Shown: positions 40,000-50,618, numbered from the stretch's first letter. The stretch: 55,152 nucleotides of DNA from JBFHDX01 sp041584475 (GCA_041584475.1 JBFHDX010000011.1:1-55152); one strand, 5' to 3'. The notes: generated by a model from the sequence alone, not told the origin. A program made the numbers and translations.

Positions 40000-40932
40000 C
40001 TAGCGGATGCCCTTGGCGGACAGATCGATCACCTGCCCCGCCTTTTCCTGCGTGATCAGGTTGGGCCCGGACGGCACGTTGCCGCCGGGCATCAACCCGT
40101 AATCGGCCTGCAGCGCCAGGAAGGCGACCGGAAGGTAGCCCTGCAGATATTGCTGCTGGTCGATGGCGAAGGCTGCCTTGCCATCGACGATGGCCTGCAG
40201 GAAGTTCGCCGACAGGTCGAACGACGCGACGTTGACCTTGCCCACGAGCCCGAGCTCCACGACCGCCGCCACGGTGGGCTCGCCGGCCAGCGGCGCGCCA
40301 AGCGTCATGACCGTGTCGATCGAGGCGTCCGAATCGAGGGCCGCCTTGACCTTGGCCTTGATCTCGGCCGGATCGTTGGTCGTCGGCAGCACCTTCACGT
40401 TGCCGCCGAAGCCCTTGGAGAAGCCCTCGCAACGCAGGTCGAGCGCGACGTTGCCGACCTCGTGGTTGACGCAGAGGCCGCTCTTGCCGCCCATCGCCGC
40501 CAGCTTCTCTCCGCCGGCGAGACCCGCGTCGTACTCCTCCTGGCCGACGTGCAGCAGCGCACCGAGCTTTTTCGAGACGTCCGAGCCGGAATTCATCGAG
40601 ATCACCGAGATCCCGGCCGCCACCGCCTTCTTGATCGCGGGGCCGAGCGCGTCGGCGTCGGGGATCGAGACGATCAGGCCGTCCGGCTCCTGGTTGACCG
40701 CCGCCTCGATGAGTTGCGACATCGCGACCATGTCGAAGGTCTCGGGCGCCCGGTAGTCGACATCCACGTCGTAGTCCGCGGCGGCCTGCGTCACGCCGTT
40801 CTTGACGACCGACCAGAACGGGTCGGACGCCTGGCCGTGGCTGACCACGATGATGGTCGTGTCCGCCTGCGCGGCGGCGACGAAGCCGCACAGTGCGGCC
40901 GTGGCGAATGCGAGTCTGAGTAGCGATTTCAT
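40000..40932 (-). CDS. ABC transporter periplasmic binding protein, sugar/inositol type (IbpA-like)
   Basis: The 310-residue product has a signal peptide (MKSLLRLAFATAALCGFVAAA, cut after AQA) and the Peripla_BP_4 fold: VVSHGQASDPFWSVVKNGV, EPDGLIVSIPD and AIVDGKAAFAIDQQQYLQGY, all typical of RbsB-type receptors. The divergent position next to iolR and the iol genes suggests myo-inositol as ligand, as in Caulobacter IbpA, but the pocket was not checked. It starts the operon binding protein-permease-ATPase-dehydrogenase-RidA. GGAGACAGG lies upstream of the start. Confidence 0.92.
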   Translation of the reverse strand: MKSLLRLAFATAALCGFVAAAQADTTIIVVSHGQASDPFWSVVKNGVTQAAADYDVDVDYRAPETFDMVAMSQLIEAAVNQEPDGLIVSIPDADALGPAIKKAVAAGISVISMNSGSDVSKKLGALLHVGQEEYDAGLAGGEKLAAMGGKSGLCVNHEVGNVALDLRCEGFSKGFGGNVKVLPTTNDPAEIKAKVKAALDSDASIDTVMTLGAPLAGEPTVAAVVELGLVGKVNVASFDLSANFLQAIVDGKAAFAIDQQQYLQGYLPVAFLALQADYGLMPGGNVPSGPNLITQEKAGQVIDLSAKGIR

Positions 40933-41247
40933 TGTACCTGTCTCCCGGTTTTTCGTGTTGCGCCAGTCCGTGCACCGGTCGCCGGGTCGCGCGATGACGG
41001 ATTTCCGATGAGCCGCATGGCGGGCAGCGCCGCCTGCGCATCCGAGCGGATCGCGCCGACGCACCCGAAACGTGCCAAGCTGCCGTTGAAATCCGGCGTT
41101 CGTGCCATCCCGGCCTCCCGCGGAGCGCCCTTGCCCCGCAACGGAATGTTTCGACCTATTGTTTCCATAATGGAATTTTTATTCGATATTCTGTCATGTT
41201 TGCGATAGAGTCAAGCACGATCTGACACAGCACACGGGAGGCCGCCG
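40933..41247. other. Divergent control region between inositol ABC operon and iolR
   Basis: The 315-base gap has no gene. An AT-rich island at about 41155-41210 holds the palindrome TTCCATAATGGAA and an IolR-like site (listed separately); the remainder, 40940-41150, is GC-rich and shows nothing. Confidence 0.5.
41163..41185. promoter_or_regulatory. Palindrome TTCCATAATGGAA and IolR-like GGAA-N6-TTCg site
   Basis: TTCCATAATGGAA (41163-41175) is a perfect inverted repeat around a central A. Sharing its GGAA, GGAATTTTTATTCG (41172-41185) matches the rhizobial IolR motif GGAA-N6-TTCC at seven of eight positions. It lies 63-85 bases before iolR and could control both directions. Confidence 0.5.
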
Positions 41248-42075
41248 ATGGAACCCGTAACGGTCAAGCAGCAGAGGGATTTCGAGACGCTTCGCGGCGA
41301 GATCATTGCGCGCCGCGACACGTTGCCGAAGCGCCTGACGCAGGTCGCGGAGTTCACCCTGCGCAGCCCCGACGAGGTCGCGCTAGGCACGGTCGCGAGC
41401 ATCGCGGAGCAGGCCGGCGTGCAGCCTTCGACGCTCATTCGTTTCGCCCAGGCGTTCGGCTTTTCCGGGTTCTCCGAACTGCAGGAACTGTTCCGGTCGC
41501 GCCTCAAGGACCGCTGGCCCGATTACAGCGCGCGGCTGAAGGCGGCGGAGACCGCCGACGACGAGAGCGGCATCTCCGGCCTGCTGCACCGCTTCGCGGA
41601 ATCCTCGGTCAATTCGATCGTCGGCGTCCAGCACGCGCTCGACGTGAAGCTCGTCGAGCGCGCGGTCGACCTCCTCGCCGCCGCCGACACCGTCCATGTC
41701 CTGGGGCTGCGCCGCGCCTTTCCGGTTGCCACCTACCTGCACTATTCGCTGGCCAAGCTCGGCGTCAAGTCGGTGCTGGTCGACCAGGTCGGCGGGCTCG
41801 CCGGCGAGCAGGCGGCATTCGCGACGGCGCGCGACGCCCTCGTCGCGATCAGTTTCACGCCCTATACGCCGGCGACGGTCGAAATCACCTCGGCGGCCCA
41901 CGAGCTCGGCGTGCCCGTCGTGGCCATCACCGACAGTCCGTTTTCGCCCCTGGCGCCCAAATCGGCCGTCTGGCTCGAGGTCGCCGAGGCGGATTTCGCC
42001 GGTTTCCGCTCGCTCGCCGCGAGCATGACGCTGGCGCTTGCGCTTGCGGTGGCGGTGGCCGAACGGCGACGCTGA
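41248..42075 (+). CDS. iolR: RpiR-family regulator of inositol catabolism
   Basis: The 275-residue protein has an N-terminal RpiR helix-turn-helix (about 15-90; ALGTVASIAEQAGVQPSTLI and RFAQAFGFSGFSEL) and a C-terminal SIS sugar-phosphate-binding domain (about 125-260; VHVLGLRRAFPVATYLHY, then VAISFTPYTP). In rhizobia the RpiR protein IolR represses iol genes and is released by the intermediate 2-keto-myo-inositol or a phosphorylated product. Here it lies between the divergent importer operon and iolC. IolR-like GGAA-N6-TTCC sites flank it on both sides. Confidence 0.9.
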   Translation: MEPVTVKQQRDFETLRGEIIARRDTLPKRLTQVAEFTLRSPDEVALGTVASIAEQAGVQPSTLIRFAQAFGFSGFSELQELFRSRLKDRWPDYSARLKAAETADDESGISGLLHRFAESSVNSIVGVQHALDVKLVERAVDLLAAADTVHVLGLRRAFPVATYLHYSLAKLGVKSVLVDQVGGLAGEQAAFATARDALVAISFTPYTPATVEITSAAHELGVPVVAITDSPFSPLAPKSAVWLEVAEADFAGFRSLAASMTLALALAVAVAERRR

Positions 42076-42106
42076 CGGCCGGTTGCGGCGTGTCAGCGCA
42101 AGCGAA

Positions 42107-42120
42107 AGAATTTATTTTCT
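42107..42120. promoter_or_regulatory. IolR-like palindrome, weaker copy
   Basis: AGAATTTATTTTCT has the form AGAA-N6-TTCT, a perfect-arm palindrome that matches GGAA-N6-TTCC at six of eight positions. It lies 29 bases upstream of a better copy, in front of iolC. Confidence 0.35.
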
Positions 42121-42135
42121 GAATTGACACGCTAT

Positions 42136-42149
42136 CGAATTTCTGTTCC
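42136..42149. promoter_or_regulatory. IolR-like site upstream of iolC
   Basis: CGAATTTCTGTTCC matches GGAA-N6-TTCC at seven of eight positions, in an AT-rich island (42107-42155) between iolR and iolC. The iolC start follows 79 bases later. Confidence 0.5.
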
Positions 42150-42227
42150 ATTTTGCGGCAACTCCGCGAGCCGGCGCGCGAACGGGTGTTTCGCCCGGCG
42201 GTCGCAGCGGGCATGCAAGGTCGGACC

Positions 42228-44144
42228 ATGGCAGGCGAGCGCACCCTTGACGTCATCACGATCGGCCGATCGTCCGTCGATCTGTACGGGCAGCAGGTGG
42301 GCGGCCGCCTGGAAGACATGGCCAGCTTCGCCAAGTCGGTCGGCGGCTGCCCGTCGAACATCGCTATCGGCACGGCGCGCCTCGGCCTGAAGTCGGCACT
42401 GATCACGCGCGTCGGCGACGAGCATATGGGCCGCTTCATCGTCGAACAGCTCGACCGCGAGGGCGTCGACACGCGCGGCGTCGTCGTCGATCCCGAGCGG
42501 CTGACCGCGCTGGTCATTCTCGGCGTGCGCGACGACGCGAACTTCCCGCTCATCTTCTATCGCGAGAACTGCGCCGACATGGCGCTGGTCGAGTCGGATA
42601 TCGATCCGCGGTTCGTACAGTCGGCGCGCGCCGTCGTGGTCACCGGCACGCACTTCTCGACGCCGACGGTCGATGCCGCGAGCCGCAAGGTCATGGGCCT
42701 GGCCCGCGAAGCGGGCGCCCGGGTCGCCTTCGACGTCGACTACCGGCCCAACCTCTGGGGACTGGCGGGCCACGGCGCCGGCGAGGAGCGCTTCATCGCG
42801 TCCGATACGATCAGCCGGCACCTGCAGACGATCCTGCCAGGGTGCGACCTGATCGTCGGCACCGAGGAGGAACTGCACATCGCCGGCGGCACGACCGATA
42901 CGATGGCGGCTCTGCGCCGCATCCGCGAGTTCAGCGACGCGATCATCGTCTGCAAGCGCGGACCGATGGGCTGCGTCGTCTTCCCGGCGGCGATCCCGCA
43001 ACGTCTCGACGACGGCATCCGCGGCCCCAGCTTCCCGGTGGAGGTGTACAACGTTCTCGGGGCCGGCGACGCCTTCATGTCCGGCTTCCTGCGCGGCTGG
43101 CTGCGCGACGAGCCGCTCGAGACCTGTGCGAAATGGGCCAACGCCTGCGGCGCCTTCGCCGTCTCGCGGCTGCTCTGCTCGCCCGAGATCCCGACCTGGG
43201 AGGAGCTCGACTATTTCCTCGAGCACGGCTCGTCACGGCGCGCGCTGCGGACCGACGAGACCCTGAATCACATCCACCGCGCCACAACCCGCCGACGCCG
43301 CGTCGACAGCCTGATGGCGATGGCGTTCGACCACCGCTCGCAGTTCGAGGAGATGGCGGATCGCGCCGGCGCCCCGCGCGAGCGCATCTCCGCGTTCAAG
43401 CGCCTCGCCGTCGCGGCAGCCGCGAAGGTGGCGGGGGGGCGACCGGGATACGGCATCCTGTGCGACGGGCGGTACGGGCGCGAGGCGCTGTTCGAGGCGG
43501 CCGGCCAGGCGCTGTGGATCGGCCGGCCGGTCGAGCTTCCGGGCTCGCGGCCGCTGCGCTTCGAGCCGGGCCGCGACCTCGGCTCGCACCTCGTCGAATG
43601 GCCGGTCGACCATGTCGTCAAATGCCTCTGTTTCTATCATCCCGACGACGCCGAGGCGCTGCGCCTGGAGCAGGAGGAGACGCTTCTGGCGCTGCACGAG
43701 GCGTGCCGGGGCGTCGGCCGCGAATTGCTCGTCGAGATCATCGCCGGCCGGCATGGCGCCCTGGCCGACGATACCGTGGCCCGCGTCGTCGCCCGCCTGT
43801 ATGATCGTGGCATCAAGCCGGACTGGTGGAAGCTTGAGCCGCAGCCCTCGGCCTCCGCCTGGCGGCAGATCGAGGGCGCCGTTCGCGCCGGCGATCGCCA
43901 TTGCCGCGGCATCGTCATCCTCGGGCTGGACGCCCCGGAGGCGGCGCTGGCGAAGGCTTTCAAGTCCGCGGCCGGCTGCGATCTGGTCAAGGGGTTTGCG
44001 GTCGGCCGCACGATCTTCGCCGCGGCATCGGAACGCTGGCTGGCCGGTCAACTGGACGACGCGGCGGCGGTCGACGAGATGGCCGGCCGGTTCGACCGCC
44101 TGGTGCGGGCATGGCAGGCGGCGACAGGCAAGGTCGCCGCGTAA
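42228..44144 (+). CDS. iolC: 5-dehydro-2-deoxygluconokinase fused to a DUF2090 domain
   Basis: The 638-residue protein starts at 42228 (MAGERTLDVITIGRSS, with AAGG nine bases upstream). Residues 1-335 are a PfkB-type kinase with GGCPSNIAIGTARLG and the catalytic VLGAGDAFMSGFL, which phosphorylates 5-dehydro-2-deoxy-D-gluconate. Residues about 340-638 are DUF2090 (MAMAFDHRSQFEEM, then GILCDGRYGREALF and CLCFYHPDD), a domain related to TIM-barrel aldolases. This fusion is common in proteobacteria that lack IolJ, so the second domain may do the next step, cleavage to malonate semialdehyde and DHAP; that is inference. It is the first gene of iolC-D-E-B-G. Confidence 0.93.
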   Translation: MAGERTLDVITIGRSSVDLYGQQVGGRLEDMASFAKSVGGCPSNIAIGTARLGLKSALITRVGDEHMGRFIVEQLDREGVDTRGVVVDPERLTALVILGVRDDANFPLIFYRENCADMALVESDIDPRFVQSARAVVVTGTHFSTPTVDAASRKVMGLAREAGARVAFDVDYRPNLWGLAGHGAGEERFIASDTISRHLQTILPGCDLIVGTEEELHIAGGTTDTMAALRRIREFSDAIIVCKRGPMGCVVFPAAIPQRLDDGIRGPSFPVEVYNVLGAGDAFMSGFLRGWLRDEPLETCAKWANACGAFAVSRLLCSPEIPTWEELDYFLEHGSSRRALRTDETLNHIHRATTRRRRVDSLMAMAFDHRSQFEEMADRAGAPRERISAFKRLAVAAAAKVAGGRPGYGILCDGRYGREALFEAAGQALWIGRPVELPGSRPLRFEPGRDLGSHLVEWPVDHVVKCLCFYHPDDAEALRLEQEETLLALHEACRGVGRELLVEIIAGRHGALADDTVARVVARLYDRGIKPDWWKLEPQPSASAWRQIEGAVRAGDRHCRGIVILGLDAPEAALAKAFKSAAGCDLVKGFAVGRTIFAAASERWLAGQLDDAAAVDEMAGRFDRLVRAWQAATGKVAA

Positions 44145-44178
44145 GCGCAGGGACAGGACAGGGATTGGTAGGCACGAA

Positions 44179-46026
<1,848 letters not shown>

Positions 46027-46032
46027 CGGACC

Positions 46033-46917
46033 GTGACCATACGCATCGGTGCAAACCCCATCGCCTGGTCCAACGACGACGACCGCTCGCTCGGCGCCGG
46101 GATCAGCCTCGAACAGTGCCTCGGCGAAGCCCGCGAAGCGGGGTTCGTCGGCATGGAGCTCGGCCACAAGTTTCCGCGCGAACCCGAGGCGCTGCGCGCC
46201 GCCCTGGTGCCGTTCGGACACGCGCTCGTCTCCGGCTGGTATTCGGCATCGCTGCTGACCCGCGACGCGGCGGCGGAGGTCGCCGCGGTGCAGGACCATC
46301 TCCGGCTGCTCAAGGCGCTCGGCGCCGACGTCATGGTGTTCGCCGAGACCTCGAACGCCATCCACGGCGACGCGTCGATCCCGCTGTCGCGGCGCCCGGT
46401 GCTCGACGACGGGGCCTGGCGGGAGTTCGGCACCCGCGTCACCGAGGTCGGCGACGCCCTGCTCGAGGCCGGCGTACGCCTCGTCTACCACCATCACATG
46501 GGGACCGTCGTGCAGTCGGCCGACGACATCGACGCGTTCATGGCGCATGTCGGGCCCTCGGTGCACCTGCTGCTCGACACCGGTCACGCGACCTTCGCCG
46601 GCGCCGATCCGGCGGCGCTCGCGCGGCGCTACCGCGACCGCATCTCCCACGTCCATTGCAAGGACGTCCGCCCCGACGTCATGGCGCAGGCGAAGCGCGA
46701 CGATCTGAGCTTCCTGGCGGCGGTCAAGCAGGGCGTGTTCACGGTGCCGGGCGACGGCGGCGTCGATTTCGTCGCCGTCCTCAGGGAGCTGCCGAACTAT
46801 TCCGGATGGCTCGTCGTCGAGGCCGAGCAGGATCCGGAAAAGGCCCATCCGTTGACGTACGCGAAGATGGGCTACGACAACATCGTACGTTTTGCCGGCG
46901 TGGCCGGACTGCGCTGA
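46033..46917 (+). CDS. iolE: Myo-inosose-2 dehydratase
   Basis: The 294-residue TIM-barrel enzyme removes water from 2-keto-myo-inositol. It shows the AP-endonuclease-2/xylose-isomerase-like fold with RIGANPIAWSNDDD at the N-terminus, YHHHMGTVVQSADDID, LLLDTGHATFAGADP and HVHCKDVRPDV, which supply the metal-binding Glu/Asp/His set. The start is a GTG at 46033 (six bases after iolD). Confidence 0.96.
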   Translation: MTIRIGANPIAWSNDDDRSLGAGISLEQCLGEAREAGFVGMELGHKFPREPEALRAALVPFGHALVSGWYSASLLTRDAAAEVAAVQDHLRLLKALGADVMVFAETSNAIHGDASIPLSRRPVLDDGAWREFGTRVTEVGDALLEAGVRLVYHHHMGTVVQSADDIDAFMAHVGPSVHLLLDTGHATFAGADPAALARRYRDRISHVHCKDVRPDVMAQAKRDDLSFLAAVKQGVFTVPGDGGVDFVAVLRELPNYSGWLVVEAEQDPEKAHPLTYAKMGYDNIVRFAGVAGLR

Positions 46918-46962
46918 GCCACCGCGCCGCACGCGTACACTCATCGGTCCAAGAGGAACGTC

Positions 46963-47766
46963 ATGCCCGATCTCCTGGTCAAACCGCACGCACCGGACGC
47001 CGACGGCCGCGTTCTCGCGATCACGCCCGAGAGCGCCGGCTGGCGCTATGTCGGGTTCGAGGTGCGCCGGCTGGCGCCGGGGCAGACGGCCGCCGCCGAG
47101 ACCGGCGACCGCGAGGTCTGCCTCGTCCTGCTCTCGGGCCGGGCCGCGGCGCGCGCCGGCGGTAAGGATCTCGGGACCATCGGCGACCGTGCCTCGCCGT
47201 TCGACGGCCCGCCATGGTCACTGTACGTGCCGGCGCACAACGACTGGGCGCTGACCGCCGACGGCGATGTCGAGGTGGCGATCTGCTCGGCGCCGGGCCG
47301 CGGCGGCTCGGCGCCGCGGGTCATCGCGCCCGACCAGGTCGGCACCGAGACCCGCGGCGAGGGCACCAACACGCGCCACGTCCGCAACATCCTGCCCGAC
47401 AGCGAGCCGGCGGACAGCCTCCTCGTCGTCGAGGTGATCACGCCGGCCGGCCACTGGTCGAGCTATCCGCCGCACAAGCACGATCGCGACGCGCTGCCCG
47501 AGGAATCGGTGCTCGAGGAGACCTACTACCACCGCCTCAACCCGCCACAGGGCTTCGCGATGCAGCGGGTCTACACGGACGACCGTTCGATCGACGAGAC
47601 GATGTCGGTCGAGAACGGCGACTGCGTGATGGTGCCGCGCGGCTATCACCCGGTGGGCGCGCCGCACGGCTACGAGCTGTACTATCTGAACGTCATGGCC
47701 GGACCCCAGCGCGTCTGGCGGTTCCGGAACGATCCGGCGCATGACTGGATCGTGCGCAAGCGATAG
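46963..47766 (+). CDS. iolB: 5-deoxy-glucuronate isomerase
   Basis: The 267-residue bicupin isomerises 5-deoxy-D-glucuronate to 5-dehydro-2-deoxy-D-gluconate, the substrate of IolC. The C-terminal cupin has the metal-binding SSYPPHKHDRDALPEES and a later His in VPRGYHPVGAPHGYELYY. The order iolC-D-E-B-G matches proteobacterial iol operons. Confidence 0.96.
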   Translation: MPDLLVKPHAPDADGRVLAITPESAGWRYVGFEVRRLAPGQTAAAETGDREVCLVLLSGRAAARAGGKDLGTIGDRASPFDGPPWSLYVPAHNDWALTADGDVEVAICSAPGRGGSAPRVIAPDQVGTETRGEGTNTRHVRNILPDSEPADSLLVVEVITPAGHWSSYPPHKHDRDALPEESVLEETYYHRLNPPQGFAMQRVYTDDRSIDETMSVENGDCVMVPRGYHPVGAPHGYELYYLNVMAGPQRVWRFRNDPAHDWIVRKR

Positions 47767-47793
47767 CGCCGGCCGGGAAGAGGGGACCGCATC

Positions 47794-48786
47794 ATGACGG
47801 GCATCGCCATACTGGGTGCCGGACGCATCGCCGAAGTGCACGCGCGCGCGATCCGCGACAACGGCGCGGAACTCGCGGGCGTCTTCGACATCCGCGCAGA
47901 CGCGGCCGCGGCCCTCGCCGCCCGTTTCGCCACCCGCGCCTTCGCCTCGGACGACGCGGCGCTGAACGACGACGCGGTCGACGGAGTCGTCATCGCCACC
48001 AGCACCGACACACACGTCGACTACATCCTCGCCGCCGCGCGCGCCGGGCGCCCCGTCCTCTGCGAGAAGCCGATCGACCTCTCGGCGGCGCGCGCCGAGG
48101 AGTGCCGGAACGCGCTGCGCGGCATCGAGGTGCCGATCCAGATCGGCTTCAACCGGCGCTTCGACCCGACCCACGCCGCCGTCGCCGCGGCCGTGCGCGC
48201 CGGCGAGATCGGCCGCCTCGAGAACCTGCTGATCGTCAGCCGTGACCCCGCCCCGCCGCCGCCCGACTACGTCTCGCGCTCGGGCGGCCTGTTCAAGGAC
48301 ATGATGATCCACGACTTCGACATGGCGCGCTTCGTGCTCGGCGAGGAGCCGGTCGAGATCGCCGCCTTCGGCAGCACGCTGGTCGATGCGGCGATCGGCG
48401 AGGCCGGCGACGTCGACACGGCGTCGGTGCAGATCCGCACGGCGTCGGGCGCGCTGTGTCAGATCGTCAATTCGCGGCGCGCGGTCTACGGCTACGACCA
48501 GCGGATGGAGGCGTTCGGCTCGCAAGGCATGGTGTCGTCCGACAACCCGCGCCCCACCGCGGTGCTGCGGACCGGGGCCGAGCTGACCGACGCGCGGCCG
48601 CCGCTGATGGATTTCTTCCTCGATCGCTACGCCGACAGCTACCGCCTGGAGATCGCCTCGTTCCTGCGCACGATCACGGGCGGAGAGGCGCCGGCGGTCA
48701 CCTTCGAGGACGGCTACCGCGCGCTGATCATCGCCGAGGCGGCACGGCGTTCGCTCGACGAACGCACGGTGGTGGCGATCGATTGA
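47794..48786 (+). CDS. iolG: Inositol 2-dehydrogenase
   Basis: The 330-residue Gfo/Idh/MocA enzyme oxidises myo-inositol to 2-keto-myo-inositol with NAD, the entry step of the pathway. It has ILGAGRIAEVHARAI, the ATSTDTHVDYI segment, CEKPIDLSAARAEEC with the catalytic Lys, and IQIGFNRRFDP and MMIHDFDMARFVLGEEP, characteristic of IolG. It follows iolB by 27 bases and precedes an SDR gene by 57 bases. Confidence 0.95.
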   Translation: MTGIAILGAGRIAEVHARAIRDNGAELAGVFDIRADAAAALAARFATRAFASDDAALNDDAVDGVVIATSTDTHVDYILAAARAGRPVLCEKPIDLSAARAEECRNALRGIEVPIQIGFNRRFDPTHAAVAAAVRAGEIGRLENLLIVSRDPAPPPPDYVSRSGGLFKDMMIHDFDMARFVLGEEPVEIAAFGSTLVDAAIGEAGDVDTASVQIRTASGALCQIVNSRRAVYGYDQRMEAFGSQGMVSSDNPRPTAVLRTGAELTDARPPLMDFFLDRYADSYRLEIASFLRTITGGEAPAVTFEDGYRALIIAEAARRSLDERTVVAID

Positions 48787-48843
48787 CGCGCCGCTCGCTG
48801 CCGCTGAACGGGCGGCGCGCGCACGCACGGAAAGGGGCAAGGC

Positions 48844-49632
48844 ATGACGGAGGACGGCGACGGGCTGAAAGGCGGCATCTTCGTGGTGACGGGGTCGACC
48901 CAGGGGGTCGGCGAGGCGGTGGCGCTGCGGCTCGCCGAGGCGGGCGCAGCCGGACTCGTGATCTGCGGCCGCAACCGGGCGCAGGGCGAACGCGTCGCCG
49001 GCGCCATCGAACGGGTGGGCGCGGCGGCCGAATACGTTGCCGCGGACCTCGCGGACCCCGAGGCCTGCCGCCGCGTCGTGCGCGCCTGCGACGACCGCTT
49101 CGGCCGTGTCGACGGGCTCGTCAACGCCGCCGGGGTGACCGACCGCGGCACCATCGACGACACCTCGGTCGAGCTCTGGGACCGGATGTTCGCGATCAAC
49201 GCGCGCGCGCCGTTCGTCCTGATGCAGGAGGCGATCCGCATCATGCGGCGCGAGGGCAAGGGCGGGGCCGTCGTCAACATCGTCACGATGTCGAGCCACG
49301 GCGGCCAGCCGAAACTCACCGCCTACTGCGCATCGAAGGGGGCGCTCGCGACGCTGACGCGGAACGTCGCGCACGCCGTCCGCTTCGACCGTATCCGCGT
49401 CAACGGCGTCAATATCGGCTGGACGGCGACGCCAAACGAACACGCCATCCAGCTCGCCGAGGGCCAGCCGGAGGACTGGCTCGCCCGCGCCGAGGCGGCA
49501 CAGCCGATGGGCCGGCTGATCAGCTGCGAGGACGTCGCCAATATCTGCCTGTTCCTGCTCGGCACCGCATCCGGGGTCATGACCGGCTCGGTGATCGACT
49601 GCGACCAGATGGTGATGGGCGCGTACGACTAG
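48844..49632 (+). CDS. SDR-family oxidoreductase in the inositol cluster
   Basis: The 262-residue short-chain dehydrogenase has VTGSTQGVGEAVALRL for NAD(P) binding, NAAGVTDRG, and a complete active site with Ser in VTMSSHGG and YCASK (YxxxK). In contrast to the SDR at 22434, it looks fully active. SDRs of this kind next to iol operons are often inositol-isomer or polyol dehydrogenases, for example for rare inositol stereoisomers. It is the last gene of the iol run; a 58-base spacer separates it from the convergent phosphatase gene. Confidence 0.88.
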   Translation: MTEDGDGLKGGIFVVTGSTQGVGEAVALRLAEAGAAGLVICGRNRAQGERVAGAIERVGAAAEYVAADLADPEACRRVVRACDDRFGRVDGLVNAAGVTDRGTIDDTSVELWDRMFAINARAPFVLMQEAIRIMRREGKGGAVVNIVTMSSHGGQPKLTAYCASKGALATLTRNVAHAVRFDRIRVNGVNIGWTATPNEHAIQLAEGQPEDWLARAEAAQPMGRLISCEDVANICLFLLGTASGVMTGSVIDCDQMVMGAYD

Positions 49633-49690
49633 AGCATTATCCGTTTGGTCCGCCCCGGCTCCACGCAAGTGGATGATGTTCCAGGGGCGT

Positions 49691-50494
49691 TCAGCCGAGA
49701 CCCGCGAGACGCCGCATCGCCGGCGCGAGGTGCGGCCCGCTGGCGGCGATCGAATTGCCGCGTGTCAGCCCGCCATCGGCCAGGAAATCGCTCGTCCAGC
49801 CGCCGGCCTCGCGCACGATGCCGACCGCCGCGGCACCGTCCCACGACTGCATGTGGGCCTCGTAATAGCCGAGCAGCCGGCCGGCCGCGACGTAGGTGAT
49901 CATCAGCGCGCCGGAGCCGTTGCGGACGAACATGCCGCCTTCGCCGAGCAGCCGGTCGATGGCTCCGATCGCCGCCGATGGCGGCGTTCGCGTCGAATAG
50001 CCGATGCCGACGAGCCCCTCGTCGAAACCGCTGGCCTCGCTCGGCCGGATCGGCCGGCCGTTGACCGTCGCCCCGGCGCCGCGTCTGGCCGCGAACAGCT
50101 CGTCGCTGTTCGGGTCGTAGACAACGCCGATCGGGATCGTGTCGCCGACGACGCAGGCGATCGAGACGCACCAGGTCGGGATGCCGGAGACGAAGCACGC
50201 GGTGCCGTCGATCGGATCGACGACCCAGACCGGTGCGGCGTCATCGCGCTCGGCGGCCCCCCCGGCAAGCCCGCTTTCCTCGCCGAGGAAGGCGTCCTCG
50301 GGAAAGCGCTCCGACAGCCGTTCGCGGATCAGCGTCTCGACGGCGACGTCGGCCTCGCTGACCTCGTCCTGCAGACCCTTGCGCCGGACCGAAAGCTCCT
50401 CGAAGCGCCGGAAATAGCCGTGCGCCAGCGCGCCGGCCTCGCGCGCCAGCGCCGTGGCGGTCTCGAACCGGTCGTCGAGCTGGGCGTCATCCAT
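49691..50494 (-). CDS. Inositol-monophosphatase-family phosphatase
   Basis: The 267-residue enzyme has all the metal sites of the Li-sensitive phosphatase family: GEESG (about 72-76), VVDPIDGTACFVSGIP and the C-terminal SWDGAAAVGIV. Family members hydrolyse inositol phosphates, histidinol phosphate or PAP. It is the last gene of an operon with an AfuABC-type importer and ends tail to tail with the inositol cluster. Substrate assignment is open: dephosphorylation of an imported phosphorylated inositol or sugar is favoured by context. Its start overlaps the stop of the small reading frame at 50487-50618, and its ribosome site GAGGAG lies within that frame. Confidence 0.9.
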   Translation of the reverse strand: MDDAQLDDRFETATALAREAGALAHGYFRRFEELSVRRKGLQDEVSEADVAVETLIRERLSERFPEDAFLGEESGLAGGAAERDDAAPVWVVDPIDGTACFVSGIPTWCVSIACVVGDTIPIGVVYDPNSDELFAARRGAGATVNGRPIRPSEASGFDEGLVGIGYSTRTPPSAAIGAIDRLLGEGGMFVRNGSGALMITYVAAGRLLGYYEAHMQSWDGAAAVGIVREAGGWTSDFLADGGLTRGNSIAASGPHLAPAMRRLAGLG

Positions 50495-50618
50495 CGCGGG
50501 ACATCTCCTCGGGTCCGGAAAGCGGGTCGCGGCGAACCGCCGCGACCGTCAGTAGCACGACGGCGAACAGCAACAAAGCGAATCGCGTGCCCGCGGCGTT
50601 GGCTCGGGCGGCGCTCAC
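50487..50618 (-). CDS. Candidate 43-residue single-TM membrane peptide coupled to both neighbours
   Basis: A GTG frame begins inside the stop of the ABC ATPase (GTGA at 50615-50618) and ends in a TGA that overlaps the phosphatase start (ATGGATGA). The 43 codons encode one hydrophobic helix, RFALLLFAVVLLTVAAV, bounded by Arg on both sides, with an acidic C-terminus. Third codon positions are G or C in 34 of 43, as in real genes here. It could be a small accessory subunit of the importer. Against it: a perfect 10-bp inverted repeat (GGTCGCGGCG/CGCCGCGACC, 50525-50547) sits in it, so the interval might instead be an RNA-processing spacer. No family recognised. Confidence 0.5.
   Translation of the reverse strand: MSAARANAAGTRFALLLFAVVLLTVAAVRRDPLSGPEEMSRDG

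Noticed and set aside
47218..49668. 816-codon frame opposite iolB-iolG-SDR
   Set aside because: A shadow of three clear enzyme genes; the product is low in complexity and lacks motifs.
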